Shown here one piece after another: positions 48,601-59,996 of a stretch of 64,000 nucleotides of DNA. The notes below the pieces were generated by a model. The model was not told the DNA's origin. It searched no databases and worked only from the letters and a program-made list of their open reading frames with translations. Position 1 is the stretch's first letter. Every line of letters begins with the position of its first letter. The stretch is from Aphis gossypii (lineage: Eukaryota; Arthropoda; Insecta; Hemiptera; Aphididae): the NCBI RefSeq assembly GCF_020184175.1, contig NC_065530.1, positions 34,015,260 through 34,079,259 on the forward strand, written 5' to 3'. The translations under genes and the position numbers were made by a program.

Positions 48601-51600
48601 TTTATATAATAAAAATATTATATTTTTACAACTTTTGGCCCTCGAAATTCTAAATGTTTAACTTTATTTTATTTACTGTAAATGGCGGTTTGCTCAATTG
48701 ATTGAACACAATGTAATAATATTATTATTAATTATTATTATATCTGCAGGAATTAAATAGATTGCGTCGTAAAAATATTTCCGCCAGTGAAAATTTAACC
48801 TCGATAGAAGTAGAATTGAGGAACTGTAGAGAGCAATTAGAAAGAGCCTTGGCTGATAAAGAAAATCTTCAAAGACAGGCTGCTGGTCATATTCTTGAAA
48901 TAGATAAGTTAAAACAAGTATGATAATATTTATTAGTACATTCTCCAATTTATATGTTAAATATTTAATTTGTTTTTTTTTAATGTATATTGTTTATTAT
49001 TGTAATCACACAATTTTATATAAATGTTGTACCTATTAATATGATGCATACATGTGATGGCGGTTGAAAGGAAATAAACAAAATTAATAATAATAAATTA
49101 TTTAATGTGTTCATTATAAAAAAAAATATTTAATTAAAGGAGAAAGAACATTTGGAAATGCAACAAAGAGTAATGGAACGTGATTTATCTGAACTCAGAG
49201 ATAAACTAATGGCAACCAACAGGAGTTTGGGTGTTGCGTCTAGCAATATTGCCAGTCAGGAGGCTACTATATTCACTCTTCGAAGTAAATTAAGTCATAG
49301 TTTCAATTGAAAGTAACCAATTAAATTATTTGTACATTATAGATGACTTACGTGGACACGACGAGAGATGTCAAAAAATGCAGGTTGACATGCAACACTT
49401 TTTGGAGTCATTGGCTGTATGTCTGACGTCGGCGGATGGATACGTTCAGTCGACAGAGAGTGGTGTCAAAGATGCAGTGAAGAGGCTAGTCAACGACTTG
49501 GCTACTAAGAGCACAGTAAATCGATGGCGACCCTGGGGTCAGGATCGTTGAAAATCGTTTTTGTAAAATGCTTAGTTGCACGGGGAATCCAAGGACAGGA
49601 TAATCAGTTTGACCGACCGGGTCGAACGGCTGCAGATCGATCAGGACAGATTGGCGTCGGAAAACCGAGTATTGACGGACGAAAAACGCAACTTGGAGAC
49701 TCGATTAAACCACGCCGAAAGCGAACTTAATGTGTGTGAAATGACTAAAGAACATTTACGTAATGACAAGACAATTGTGAGTATGCAGCCCGTAACATTT
49801 TTTTTGAAAATGATTTCTACATTGAAAAATTAATACATTATAAAGATTGATTTGATTTTTAAAGCATGAAATCGAACGGAGAACATGAAATTAAAATAAT
49901 ATAGCTGTTGATTTTAGTAGTATGATTTTCTTATATTAAAAAAAAATTCATTAGCAACACATGACAAGTAGGTTAGTCTTACCTACTATTTTTTTTTAAA
50001 ATTTTTTTCTGTAACCCGCAATATTTCGGTTTTTATGAACTAACGAAATTCACACGTAAATTACCCTATACCACCATATATGGGTTGGAAGGATAAGTTT
50101 AAAACACTCTACGGTCCCTACGAGTTTTTAAATAATCTATGTTAATATAACATACTACTTTTATTGAAATCGGTCTTGTAGTTTCTGAGATTTGCGAGTT
50201 AAGACATACAATATTTATGTTTTATAATGTTCGTATAGATATTATGTATACTGTATAATTTTTATGATTAACTGAGTTTAATTAATATGACTCACTGTTT
50301 CCAATTAGGTCGGAATAGATATCAAAATATATAAACTGAAGAACCGTGACTAATATTAAAATGTATATTTAGTGGGAATGGGCCCGGGTACTTCATGACT
50401 GGTGATTTAAATGAATTGAACGGAGACACTAAATGTTGGCATTTTTATTTTTATTTTTTTTTGGTTTTTGATTGAACAAACGAATTTCAAAATATGTTTC
50501 GCCGTAGTTCGTTACATTCCTCGACAAACTGTCAAGAGCCATGCACATGGACCAGATAGCAAAAGACGTTGGCGTTGACTTACACACGGAATCGTTGCTG
50601 CTACGTGCCGAACAGCTTGCCAAATTGGAATACGATAAAAACATCGACAAGGTAAGACCATTGCTGTTTTTACTAAAAATTCGTCATCGCCGCCGATCAT
50701 TTGATATTTTTCTTCTTTTCCGTGGTGATAGTTACTGCTCGGTTATCCTTATACGTCGTCGTCGTTATCCAGACATCGTTTATATTGCGATTTTCCTTAC
50801 AGAGAAGTATAATATTTGAACCGTCATTTTATCTTTATAACAATATTGTATTTTATACTTTGGTATTTGTTAATTGCCGTTCACATTTTTACTATTGTAG
50901 TCTTGGCGATTATATTGTATTTGTAAGACTTTGATGAATAAAAGTAACCGCAATATTATGTAAGTTTAGATTTATTACTGTAATACGTTTTGAAACGTAC
51001 GTAAAAATATATTTATATATTATATTATTCGTAGCTATCAGCGCTTTGAAATCTTTATCGCTGAGTACCTTTTCGCATATTTTATAACCATTTCGTCTCA
51101 TAATATATACGTATAGTACTATATTGTTGTATACCGTCCTATATAATAATAATTATTTAATCTTCACCGTAACATTAGGGTAATATAAGCTCAGGATATT
51201 GTACAAGTCTTATTTATATTATGTAATATTATTGTAGAACAATACGCGTAAACATATTTTATCGTCAATATTTTAAAGATCAATATTATTTTATATCACT
51301 TAATATTATATTGTATCTATTTGCTTTATTACTCGATATTCATTAATATGTTTTACACTTTAAACTACAAACGATTTCGTCGTTTAAACGTTTTTGTTTT
51401 TTTTTTTTGTTTAGAGTGCTTTAGTTTATCAACTGCAAAGACGCGTACGCACGCTAAGGGACCAGCTGCAAAGACGTGATCTCCATCTCGATTTGTTACG
51501 TAAGAAAATCAGTGTTCAAGATGAGAGTACAAAAATACGCTCACTCTTAGAAACAGAAAGAGATGAAGCTAACATACGGTACCATCACCTTCACTTAAAC

Positions 51601-53337
51601 ATATAGCAATACATAATAATTCACAATTTATAGTATTTGAAGGGTTTGACAGTATTGCTCATTAAAATTGTTAGATCTTCCAGATAGTATTGAATAAAAA
51701 TGTCTTCAACTAAAATATAAAAATCAAAATATTCAACGGATAGGACAAAAATTCAAATTAACAACAAATTAAAATGGCCAATTCAAAAAAAAAAAACTCA
51801 TAATAATATTATTTTTATTAATATACTAAATAAAAATGAATATAGATACGTTTAGATGAGGCTTATAAACTTGGAAATTATTGAACAAAAATTTTTTTGC
51901 ACATATTCTCTTTAAGATTAAGAGAGGTGTATAGCTTCGTTTTTCAACTTATATAGGTGGCACACTCATAAATTCTGTTTTAGTTCACAAATATCGTAAC
52001 AATTTTTTGCACATATTAACATTGTTTACCAGGTAGAGCCTAGTTATATAGCTAGTAGATTGTAAATAATTATGAAAGTAATTATATTACATTACTTATT
52101 CAAGTTTAAAATATATTGTACTTAAAAACAAATCTAATTTTTTAATGATTGAGACTCGTGTGCTCCAATAACAAATTTAATTATAAATTATAATAAAGTA
52201 TATTATAGTAAATAATTATATTACATTTAATTAATTAAAAAATATAAATATATTATAATTATACTAATCACGCTCAAATAATCTAATTACCATTATTTAT
52301 TTTGTTTTAAGCAGTCTTGGAAACTTGTTTTTTTATTTTTATTTTGACCTATCCGTTTATTTCATTACCTTTGGGATTGTTACCCATTGGATATTTTAGT
52401 TGTAGATACTTTTTTGAATTAGATGTCTTACAGGTATAGGTACTTTGGGTACATTTATAATTGAATAATTAAATCTTTTGCATACGTGTTGCGTAGGGCT
52501 AAAAAGTTACAAAAGCAATTGGACAAAGCACAATTACAGTTGACCGAATGCAGAGCGCAGATTCGAGACTTGAAACTACAACTATCCGATGCTGGAGATT
52601 GTAAGGTTAGTATAACACAATGCTACGAGTTGTGTATCATAAGATTAAATTAAATTTAAAATGTGTACACGTGTACACGTTTAATAGTTGACTTCGTTGG
52701 AAAGAGCGAAGAAAATCGATGATCTCGAGAAACGTCTCGTCGAATCGGAGATGTTGCGGATGCGGTTTTCACGAAAAGTTACTGTGCTCAAAGAACAAGT
52801 ATGATCGATTTCTAATTTGAAGTTGCATTTAGCCAACGGAATTTTTTGTAAACATAAAACGCCTCGTTTTGCTTTCTAGTTGAAATCGACTTCCGATTGT
52901 CATAACCAAGACAAAACTCTAAACGAGCACACGATGCGAGTGTTACAGGACGACCTATCGTCGATTAAATTCCAATTGAGCGAAGTGAAGCGTCGAGAAT
53001 GTTCCGTAAGTCAACGTTTAATTTTCTCGCGAGCAAACACGTATCATTATTATATATTTATATTGTGTTTCTGTTCGTAAAGCTCGAAGATCTCCGACGG
53101 ACGGTGATAAGCTTGCTGGCGCTGGACTCGTCATGTACCGATTACGAGATCACGTCGAAAATAACCAAATTGGTGGCCGCTCACCGAGAGTTTTCCATCC
53201 TGTCAAAGAGATACGACGACCCATTGCCATCTTATGTTCACCTGCCACCGCCCTCTGAGTCGTCAGACCCGTTGACAGTTGACGACTTTGAGATCCTGAA
53301 CAACTCGTACAACAAACGTCCACCGAGGAAGACTTGA
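45677..53337 (+). CDS. CCDC170: Coiled-coil domain-containing protein 170
   Basis: Fourteen exons close in frame: 45677-45736, 47589-47687, 47752-47883, 47983-48276, 48750-48917, 49140-49284, 49343-49515, 49576-49776, 50508-50651, 51415-51578, 52497-52605, 52688-52798, 52880-53005 and 53083-53337. The product is 726 aa; human CCDC170 is about 715. It is almost wholly coiled coil. Diagnostic stretches are LQRRVRTLRDQLQRRDLHLD then LLRKKISVQDES, AKKLQKQLDKAQLQL, and a C-terminal LDSSCTDYEITSKITKLVAA. In mammals it associates with Golgi-organised microtubules. The first exon (20 aa) is the least certain; translation could start at the ATG of exon 2 (47589). Intron 7 is only 60 bp. Intron 10 hosts a long inverted-repeat element. 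Confidence 0.88.
46720..46752. repeat. (ATT)n microsatellite
   Basis: About ten tandem ATT units, lying in intron 1 of CCDC170. Confidence 0.85.
51702..52412. mobile_element. Inverted-repeat element in CCDC170 intron 10
   Basis: The left part (gtcttcaactaaaatata, then aacggataggacaaaa) and the right part (read on the other strand: gtatctacaactaaaatat, then aacggataggtcaaaa) match in the same order, giving terminal inverted repeats of roughly 45-60 bp with small gaps. The interior is A+T-rich without a frame. No clear target duplication was found, so the class is open. Confidence 0.6.
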
Positions 53338-55257
53338 TCGACGACTTCGACGCCTCACCCGGTTCAAATATTTTAGTCTTCAATGAGTGGATTTTATCTT
53401 GAAGTTCTCCTCACACCTATTCGACATGTGCATGATAAAATAATATATTCGCGTTAATGTATAATATATATGCAGGGAAAGACGTGCGAACAATCATAAA
53501 ATCATAATAAATAATATATTATATTCGGTTAAATTGTTCGCTAATACGTATCCAAAACAATGTTGTGGGTAAATTTTTCACACATTTTTTGACTTAAAAC
53601 AATATTTTACCTATTTTATCCATATTTTTAACGTCTTCTATGAAATGATAGAATATAGGCATAGATTTATATTTTTAAATCAACCCGTGCTAAAACTTTA
53701 TTGGATGTTTTGAATTTTCCACCATTCTGTATAATCATACACTTTGACATTATGCATAATATTTTTGATCTACAGCCGAGAATAGGATTACTATTTATAA
53801 TTTATATTATTTAATTTTTATTAGAGCAGCCTTTAATACATCCGCAACCGTTCTACATGAGTTATTTGTGTGAATTTGTTCGAATCATCTTTTCGATTAA
53901 TGTTTATCGTGCGTTGTGCAAGTATAAAAATATTTTATAGCTACATAGGTATTTAAATATTATGTAAATAGCGTTTAAAAATTAAAAATATTTAAATAAA
54001 TGTGTCATATGAATTTCGGATTCCTGTTATCGATATAACGAAGTGTTTTCAGTGTAGATTTAATTTTTGCTAGACAAATAAAGATGAATTTTACGAGAGG
54101 TCTATAGGTACACGTAAATTTTAGTTTATTGTCAATTTAATACGCTAGTTTTGGAATTATTTTATACTTCATTGTTACGAGTTAACGACACTTGATAAAG
54201 TAGATTCTGAGCTATTAAAAGGCGGACGTTTAAAAATGTAATTTATAATAATGTAATATATTTTATCGCTTTTATTGTGTCATACTAATATAGGTACTGT
54301 GATACATCAAAGCAGATCGTTTGTTTGTGTTCAATCTCTAAATCATTAATTTAATATTTATAAATTTTAATGCATATCGTTGAAACTATGTGTTCATACT
54401 TTAAAGTTTATGCTATAATAATATATACAATAAATAAATTGTTAAAATATATCTATAAAGATTGGTATTAACTGTTTTGTTTTATAATGTAAGTACACTG
54501 TTATGACTTATTATTATTATTTTTGTAAATATATTTTTGCCTGACGTCCATTAATAATTAACTCATTTATTTCTGTGGTGATACCATTGGTTGGTTTTTA
54601 TTAGCATAGTTTGTTATAAAATAAGATAAGAGTAGTAAGATCATTGAATATTGTGGGATAAACCTCAACTAGTGGTGGTGGCGAAAATGGTAGCTATAGT
54701 ACTGGTGCAGGTTATTAGTGGTATTTGATGCTGGTGATGATCGTGTGGTGTTTATTAGACGTCCTGCACGTACGACATCCTCCAGTAGGCTTTCGACTTT
54801 GGGGGCTTGTGGTGGGCATCTTGTAACCTGGACTGAGTGCACTGAATCGAAGTCAATGAGGGTTCGTACGCGTAGTCAACCTTGGTAGATCTACCGGGGT
54901 TTGGTGACGATTTTGTGATCCCGTGATCATGGTAGGTATCTCCAAACTTTTCAAAATCTCAATAGTTTTTTTTCAAAAATAGTGGTAAATACCCAAAAAA
55001 CTTATTGAAACAGTAAATATGCTAATAAAATCTATAGGTAAGCTGAATTTTCAAGCTAGAAACTTACAATGTTTAATATTTTATAATACAAAATTTTTTC
55101 TTGTTAAATTTCACAATTATAATTAATGAACTATAATTTTTAGAACTTTCTAATTGTTATGCCTGTAATGTAATTCAAACATTAAAAAAATAGCATCTTA
55201 AAATTTATTTAGAAATAAAAAATGGTTTTACAGACAGAACATTATTTATATATATTT
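53338..55257. other. Intergenic, downstream of CCDC170
   Basis: Several AATAAA words could end the CCDC170 transcript. A GC-richer block at 54660-54950 (ggtggtggcg, cgtacgacatcctccagtag) looks like old transposon sequence, but I cannot assign it. Confidence 0.45.
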
Positions 55258-55760
55258 TTTTTTTTTTATTTTTTTTATTAAGATTAGATAAGATGTTCCC
55301 TAGCCTTGGCTATCTACATCAATTCTATTGATATTTACAATGGTACATTTTTAACGATTTGAACATGATTACTAATTTATATAAATTTAAATAATAAAAT
55401 GAGTTTACTAACTAGTATATTATGTACATTAGTGATCGTTAACGTTAGAGATAGTTACGCCGAGACGTAACTGACTATATTAGTAACAGGTAACTGATAT
55501 AATTATATTAACAATATAAAGGTATTAACAGATATAATATATATACAAGTCGTAAAACTTAATATTAGACGCTACAAGTAACAACCAGCTACTGTGTATT
55601 GTGAGGAGTTTTTAAACCAGAAGGTCAAGCGGACGTCCACGTTTTAATCTACGTTGAGGTGGATGTACGTGGAGTTTATAGTAAAGTGAGTCAGAAGAGT
55701 TGAGCAGTGAGGTATGGAAGTTTTTTGATGAGGTTTTTATATGGTCTATGATTTCCTGGA
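55258..55760 (-). mobile_element. 3' end of a jockey-like LINE
   Basis: On the minus strand a frame ends with NFHTSLLNSSDSLYYKLHVH, then PPQRRLKRGRPLDLL and a stop. The RRLKRxxPxDL ending is common at the C-terminus of jockey-type LINE polyproteins. About 360 bp further on the minus strand ends in a poly(A)-like tract (T-run at 55258-55290 on +). The element is 5'-truncated, as LINE copies usually are. Confidence 0.55.
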
Positions 55761-56384
55761 TTATTATTTATATTATACAATAATATATAATGGTTCACAG
55801 CAATACAATTTGGCTGTAAATATATACGATGTGTGAAATACATCATTATGTGTTTAATTTGTTATATATTACAATATATAAATAAAAGTTACAATTTATA
55901 AGAATAATTTTAAAGTTTAATTAAGATACTGAACTAAGTTAATTTAGTTATATTTATTATAATTTTACTTTATTTAATGCATTTATTATGCTTTTAGTTG
56001 ATCAGAGTGTAACCAGTGAAAATTCTAAATTACTGAGCAATGTTGAAGTAAAAGAAAAAACAGGTAATTTATTTATTATTCGTGTGAACTAATAAATTGG
56101 ATTTTTATATTATATAATTATTTTAATTATACGTTTATACACAATTATATATTATTTAGGGTATTTTATACTATATAGGTACTACGTACTAATGCTAGCA
56201 ATTAGTTTTTGTTTCAACTATTTCGATAAAATCATAAAATTGCTGTATGAATTTATGTTTATTTTACAAAAATCTGTATCTAATATAAAAATATTTTATA
56301 ATAAATTAAAATATTTATATTTTAATTCCACGGCATTCTTTTAAAAAAGCCCTGTAAAAATTATCAACAACAGCTTCATGACAC

Positions 56385-56826
56385 CAAGGGCGCCGCCACT
56401 GGCTCCCGAGGGTGACTCCTCGCCCACCGGTGAAGGTGATGACGGAGCAGGAGTAGGCGAGAAACCGTAAATAGTTCCACAGCTAGCTGGGGGAGAAGAA
56501 TAGGCCCAGGGAGTAATCGGCAAGCCAACAACACCTGCTAGTCAAGCAACCTGCGCCTGCTTCGGATCCGGAGGCCGCCAGCAGTGGTCCGTCGAACCCG
56601 ACACCGACGGAAACGATGGAGGTGGACGGACCAGCGCCCAAGAGTTTAAAACTCGATAATCTTGTACCGTCAACCAGCCAGGAGCAGCCCCGCCAAAACG
56701 CGGACTCGTGCGACACGATCGAATCGCCGGCCAAAGCCCCAAGGCTAGGCGGGACAGGAAGAGATGTCGCTTTGGACGAGTATCGGCCGCCGGCGATCGG
56801 TCTTTCTTGCCTTGACCGTCAAGGTT
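56385..56826 (+). other. GC-rich, Pro/Ser-rich open segment
   Basis: A GC-rich island in A+T-rich DNA. In one + strand frame it reads APASDPEAASSGPSNPTPTE, then MEVDGPAPKSLKLDNLVPST up to a stop at 56826-56828. This is compositionally like real disordered protein, but I recognise no family. Adjacent frames also stay open for 60-80 codons, as GC-rich DNA allows. It could be a fragment of a host gene or of a retrotransposon gag. Confidence 0.35.
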
Positions 56827-56954
56827 AGGTTAGTTCTGCTATATCGTTTCTTTCGCACGTCCCGACGTCATCGCACTTTACGCAAACACCATTTTCGTTG
56901 GTCACCATTGTCGCACTTTTACTCTTGTTCGTCATTACATACCTAGTACCAGAC

Positions 56955-57100
56955 GGGCATGGACCAATTGCGCCTAAAACAAAATTTTTATACTAGGGTC
57001 AATATACCAATTGCGCTGCATATATTTTACGGTTAGTGTACCAATTGCGCTCTTTTTATTTTACGGTCAATATAGTATATACCAATTGCGCTTGAATTTA
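56955..57100. repeat. Four ACCAATTGCGC repeats at a MULE 5' end
   Basis: accaattgcgc occurs at about 56965, 57008, 57042 and 57080, spaced 34-43 bp and joined by related A+T-rich spacers with gggtcaata or cggtcaata. It lies just upstream of a MULE transposase frame, where subterminal transposase-binding repeats are expected. Confidence 0.75.
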
Positions 57101-57516
57101 AATTATATTATTCTAAATTGCCATGCTCAAATTATTATTATTGTTAAAACATGCAAAATACAAATATTATGATTACCATAAACTCAAAATCTTATTACTT
57201 TATGTCTTATGTTTTAATATATTTTTTAACAGTGTATTATTATATATATTAATATAGGGAATTTTATGAAACGTTATTATTATTACGCACATATTTTGAT
57301 TACGGAAGTACGCATTTGAGTGATGGACGAAAACAAGTTTTCATTATCATCGGATATATTTTATCAGCCTAATTGTTTCGTTGCACACAATATACTGTAG
57401 ATAGAAGAACACATTGATGATACCCATTATAAATATAAATCATATTGATAGATACCCAATACTTATGTCTTGTTAATCATCGTTTAGTATACGTTTTAGT
57501 TGTTTGACGTTACAAT

Positions 57517-58143
57517 ATGGATCGTTTTACAAAAGCTTTTAGTGAAAAAGTTAAACCGTTATTAGTTCTTGAAGAGTTTAAGTTCCGAAAATGTACTATT
57601 TCAAAAAATGGAATAAAATAGAGATGTACAATTAAATCGTGTACTTCGAATTTTTTATGTGATGTGAGTGAAACGGTGCTTTTAAAATCGAATTTTGATC
57701 ATAACCATCACGAAGCAAGTTCAACTATTAATAGACAAATTGTTGCTAATTCATTAAAAAGAAAAGCAACAGACCAAGTTACAACACGACCACTAAAACT
57801 AATTCGGAATGAAGTGCAATCAAGTGCGTTAGATTTAACATAAAACGATGTGCATTCTATACGACGAAGCGTTTATCGTACTCGTAGAAAAACGCTACCA
57901 CCTATACCAAAAAATGTAACTGAAGTGCATACAGCTTTAAATAATTTGGATACAAATACATACAAGGGTGAGAATTTATTGCTTATAAACGACAATATGT
58001 TGAATATAATATGTTTTTCCACCAAATCAAACTTAGAATTTTTATGTAGTTGTGACAAAATATTTGTCGATGGAACATTTGAATTTTGTTCTAAATATTT
58101 TTACCAACTTTTTACAATACATGGTTCAAAAAATACCATCTAA
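57517..58143 (+). pseudogene. MULE transposase with FLYWCH finger, broken
   Basis: One + strand frame from ATG 57517 is cut by TAG at 57619 and TAA at 57841 and ends at 58143. The first part has the FLYWCH zinc-finger residues (FRKCTISKNGIK, RCTIKSC, then HNHH). The last part carries KIFVDGTFEFCSKYFYQLFT, the DGTF..CPxxFxQLxTIHG entry to the Mutator-like (Phantom type) DDE domain. The rest of the catalytic domain is missing, so the element is 3'-truncated. The ACCAATTGCGC array lies 0.4-0.55 kb upstream. Confidence 0.8.
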
Positions 58144-58950
58144 TATAGAAGTATAAAAACATGATAAATAATAACAGCGTGGAGAATAAAAATAAGATAT
58201 AAAATAAATGAACAAATAAAAACATTTCTAACTTCCCATAATATGGTAAACTTTTTGTAAGTTAATTTAAATGGTATAACACTTTTAATTTATTGTACTT
58301 AGTTGAGTAATGTTGACCCCACAAAGCTATGTTTACCCAGACAAATTCTTATTATTTTATTTTGTTGTAACTGAAATGGTTTGATTACATTTTCAAGTGT
58401 GCTACCCCAGATCCTAATGTCTTATTGGAACACTGCCTGATAAAAAGACACAATTCTCATGCGGTATTGTGGTAAAATGAAATGCAGTTTATAAAAATTA
58501 TGAACTGATATGCGCGGGCGATTTATTAAATAATTTATACGTAGAGTTAACCTCAAATGATTATTGAAAGTAACATCCATGGTTGAAGTATATTGTATAT
58601 TTCACCATGGTAACACCTAAATATCTAATAGGTATACTTTGTATTCTTAGAATTGTATGACTAATATTTAAGTTATTACATATATTTTCATCGTTTTCAA
58701 AAAAGAAAATTGTTAATTCGTTTAAAGGAATATTTGCGCTATTAATAATGAAAGTCAAATAAAAAGTCTTAAATATTCAGTGACAATTGCATGTGTGTAA
58801 GTAAATGTTTAACTTTATTTAGTTCATATATTGTTTTAGCATGAACAGATTTCCATGTCTTGAATGAAGATAGACGACACATTGTATCATCTGCAGGGTA
58901 TGTTCCCTGTGAACTTGCCTAACCAAATTATAGACTTTTGTTTATTATTT
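58144..58950. other. Interval after the MULE, possible LINE scrap
   Basis: A minus-strand frame at 58561-58758 reads HTILRIQSIPIRYLGVTMV, similar to the RYLGV block of LINE reverse transcriptases, but it is too short to be firm. No gene is seen otherwise. Confidence 0.3.
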
Positions 58951-58955
58951 CATAA

Positions 58956-59198
58956 TTAGGTAAAATGTATAATACTACATATGCATTTTTTGTAGCTCCA
59001 GTCGGACGCTAGCCACACTTTGACCACGTCCTGCGCATTGACGCACAGCAAGTTCAAGTCAACGTCGACGTGCGCGCGATACTCCCGGGCCATCGTGGCC
59101 TTCCAGGACGCGTTGCCGTCCTTTTGATCGATCGTCATCAGCGTCCTCCTGGACGACTGTATCGTGTCCAACAAGTGCTTGTACGCCGCTTCCAGCAT
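58956..59198 (-). pseudogene. 14-3-3-like gene fragment
   Basis: On the minus strand a GC-rich frame reads AAYKHLLDTIQSSRRTLMTI, DQKDGNASWKATMAREYRAH and VDVDLNLLCVNAQDVV. This lines up with helices 3-4 of 14-3-3 proteins (AYKNVVGARRSSWRxxxxIEQK, then xxxxEYRxKIExELxxIC). The frame then runs into A+T-rich sequence and stops, so only about 55 residues of a 245-residue protein are kept. The rest is absent on both sides. The base composition matches a coding exon of another locus. Confidence 0.6.
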
Positions 59199-59271
59199 CT
59201 TTGGTCATGGCCCATAGACTCACCGCACACGGCAAACTTGTGTAAATAATGAACCACGTCCGAGGACCAGT

Positions 59272-59410
59272 CTAATTTTTAAACTCTGACCTTTGAAATT
59301 AATACCATCAAAAGCCATTGCTTGAGTAGTTTCGTCAATAGATCTAAACTATATTTGAATAGCATTTACATTTTTGTTCAATTTTATAGTAACATTAAAT
59401 ACAACACATG
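59272..59410 (-). repeat. Inverted copy of U2AF intron 4 and part of exon 5
   Basis: Read on the minus strand this repeats 34661-34803 of the U2AF gene: the last part of intron 4 with its acceptor, then exon 5 coding FRSIDETTQAMAFDGINFKG. About 110 bases from aaaattgaac to gtttaaaaa appear identical, with a few changes and a small indel at the intron end. Because intron sequence is included, it was copied from DNA and not from mRNA. Confidence 0.95.
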
Positions 59411-59498
59411 TTCTGTGCTTTATACAATTGATTTTTCACGTGTTTTTTTTTGTGCTTTACATAAAAACCTTAAAAAATTAACTTTTTAACAAATTAAC

Positions 59499-59649
59499 GG
59501 TTACCGTTTTATTTTCCAATACCACTATTCTATAATGCATTTCCTCCATTTCTCTTTCCATTTTTCCTAGTCTTTCAATTGCCTCATTTCTTTCGTTTAT
59601 TAAAATATACCTTTCTCTTTCCAATGCTCCTATTCTATTTTCCGTATTT
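59499..59649 (-). other. Coiled-coil exon-like segment
   Basis: After an acceptor-like ttccag the minus strand reads LNTENRIGALERERYILINE, RNEAIERLGKMEREMEEMHY and RIVVLENK, then stops. The heptads are clear but the family is not recognised. It may be an exon of an unknown gene or another captured fragment. Confidence 0.35.
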
Positions 59650-59996
59650 AACTGGAATATAAAAAAGAATATATTACTAGAGCATACATTACCATCGTAC
59701 GGCATGGTAGTATATAGTACCAGAGCTTAAAACTATAAAAAAAGTCTGTTCAGAATAAGAATCGACCGTCCAAAACTTGTCTCGTACGCGCACGTCTGTA
59801 CTGAGTACTCAGCTGTTGCTACGGTAAGCGCTGTACCGGTCATCGCCGAGCTTCAACGTCAATGGAATCAAATTTACTAAATTATTTCATATGTTTAATT
59901 GCTTCTGTAAATTAAAACAAACCCAAATTAGCAGATTATTGTATTGTAACTTATAAAACAGATCAAATTTGTAATTCAAGATGAATAAGAGCTTAC

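Noticed and set aside
58561..58758. LINE reverse-transcriptase scrap
   Set aside because: Only one RYLGV-like block supports it. It is mentioned under the interval but not called as an element.
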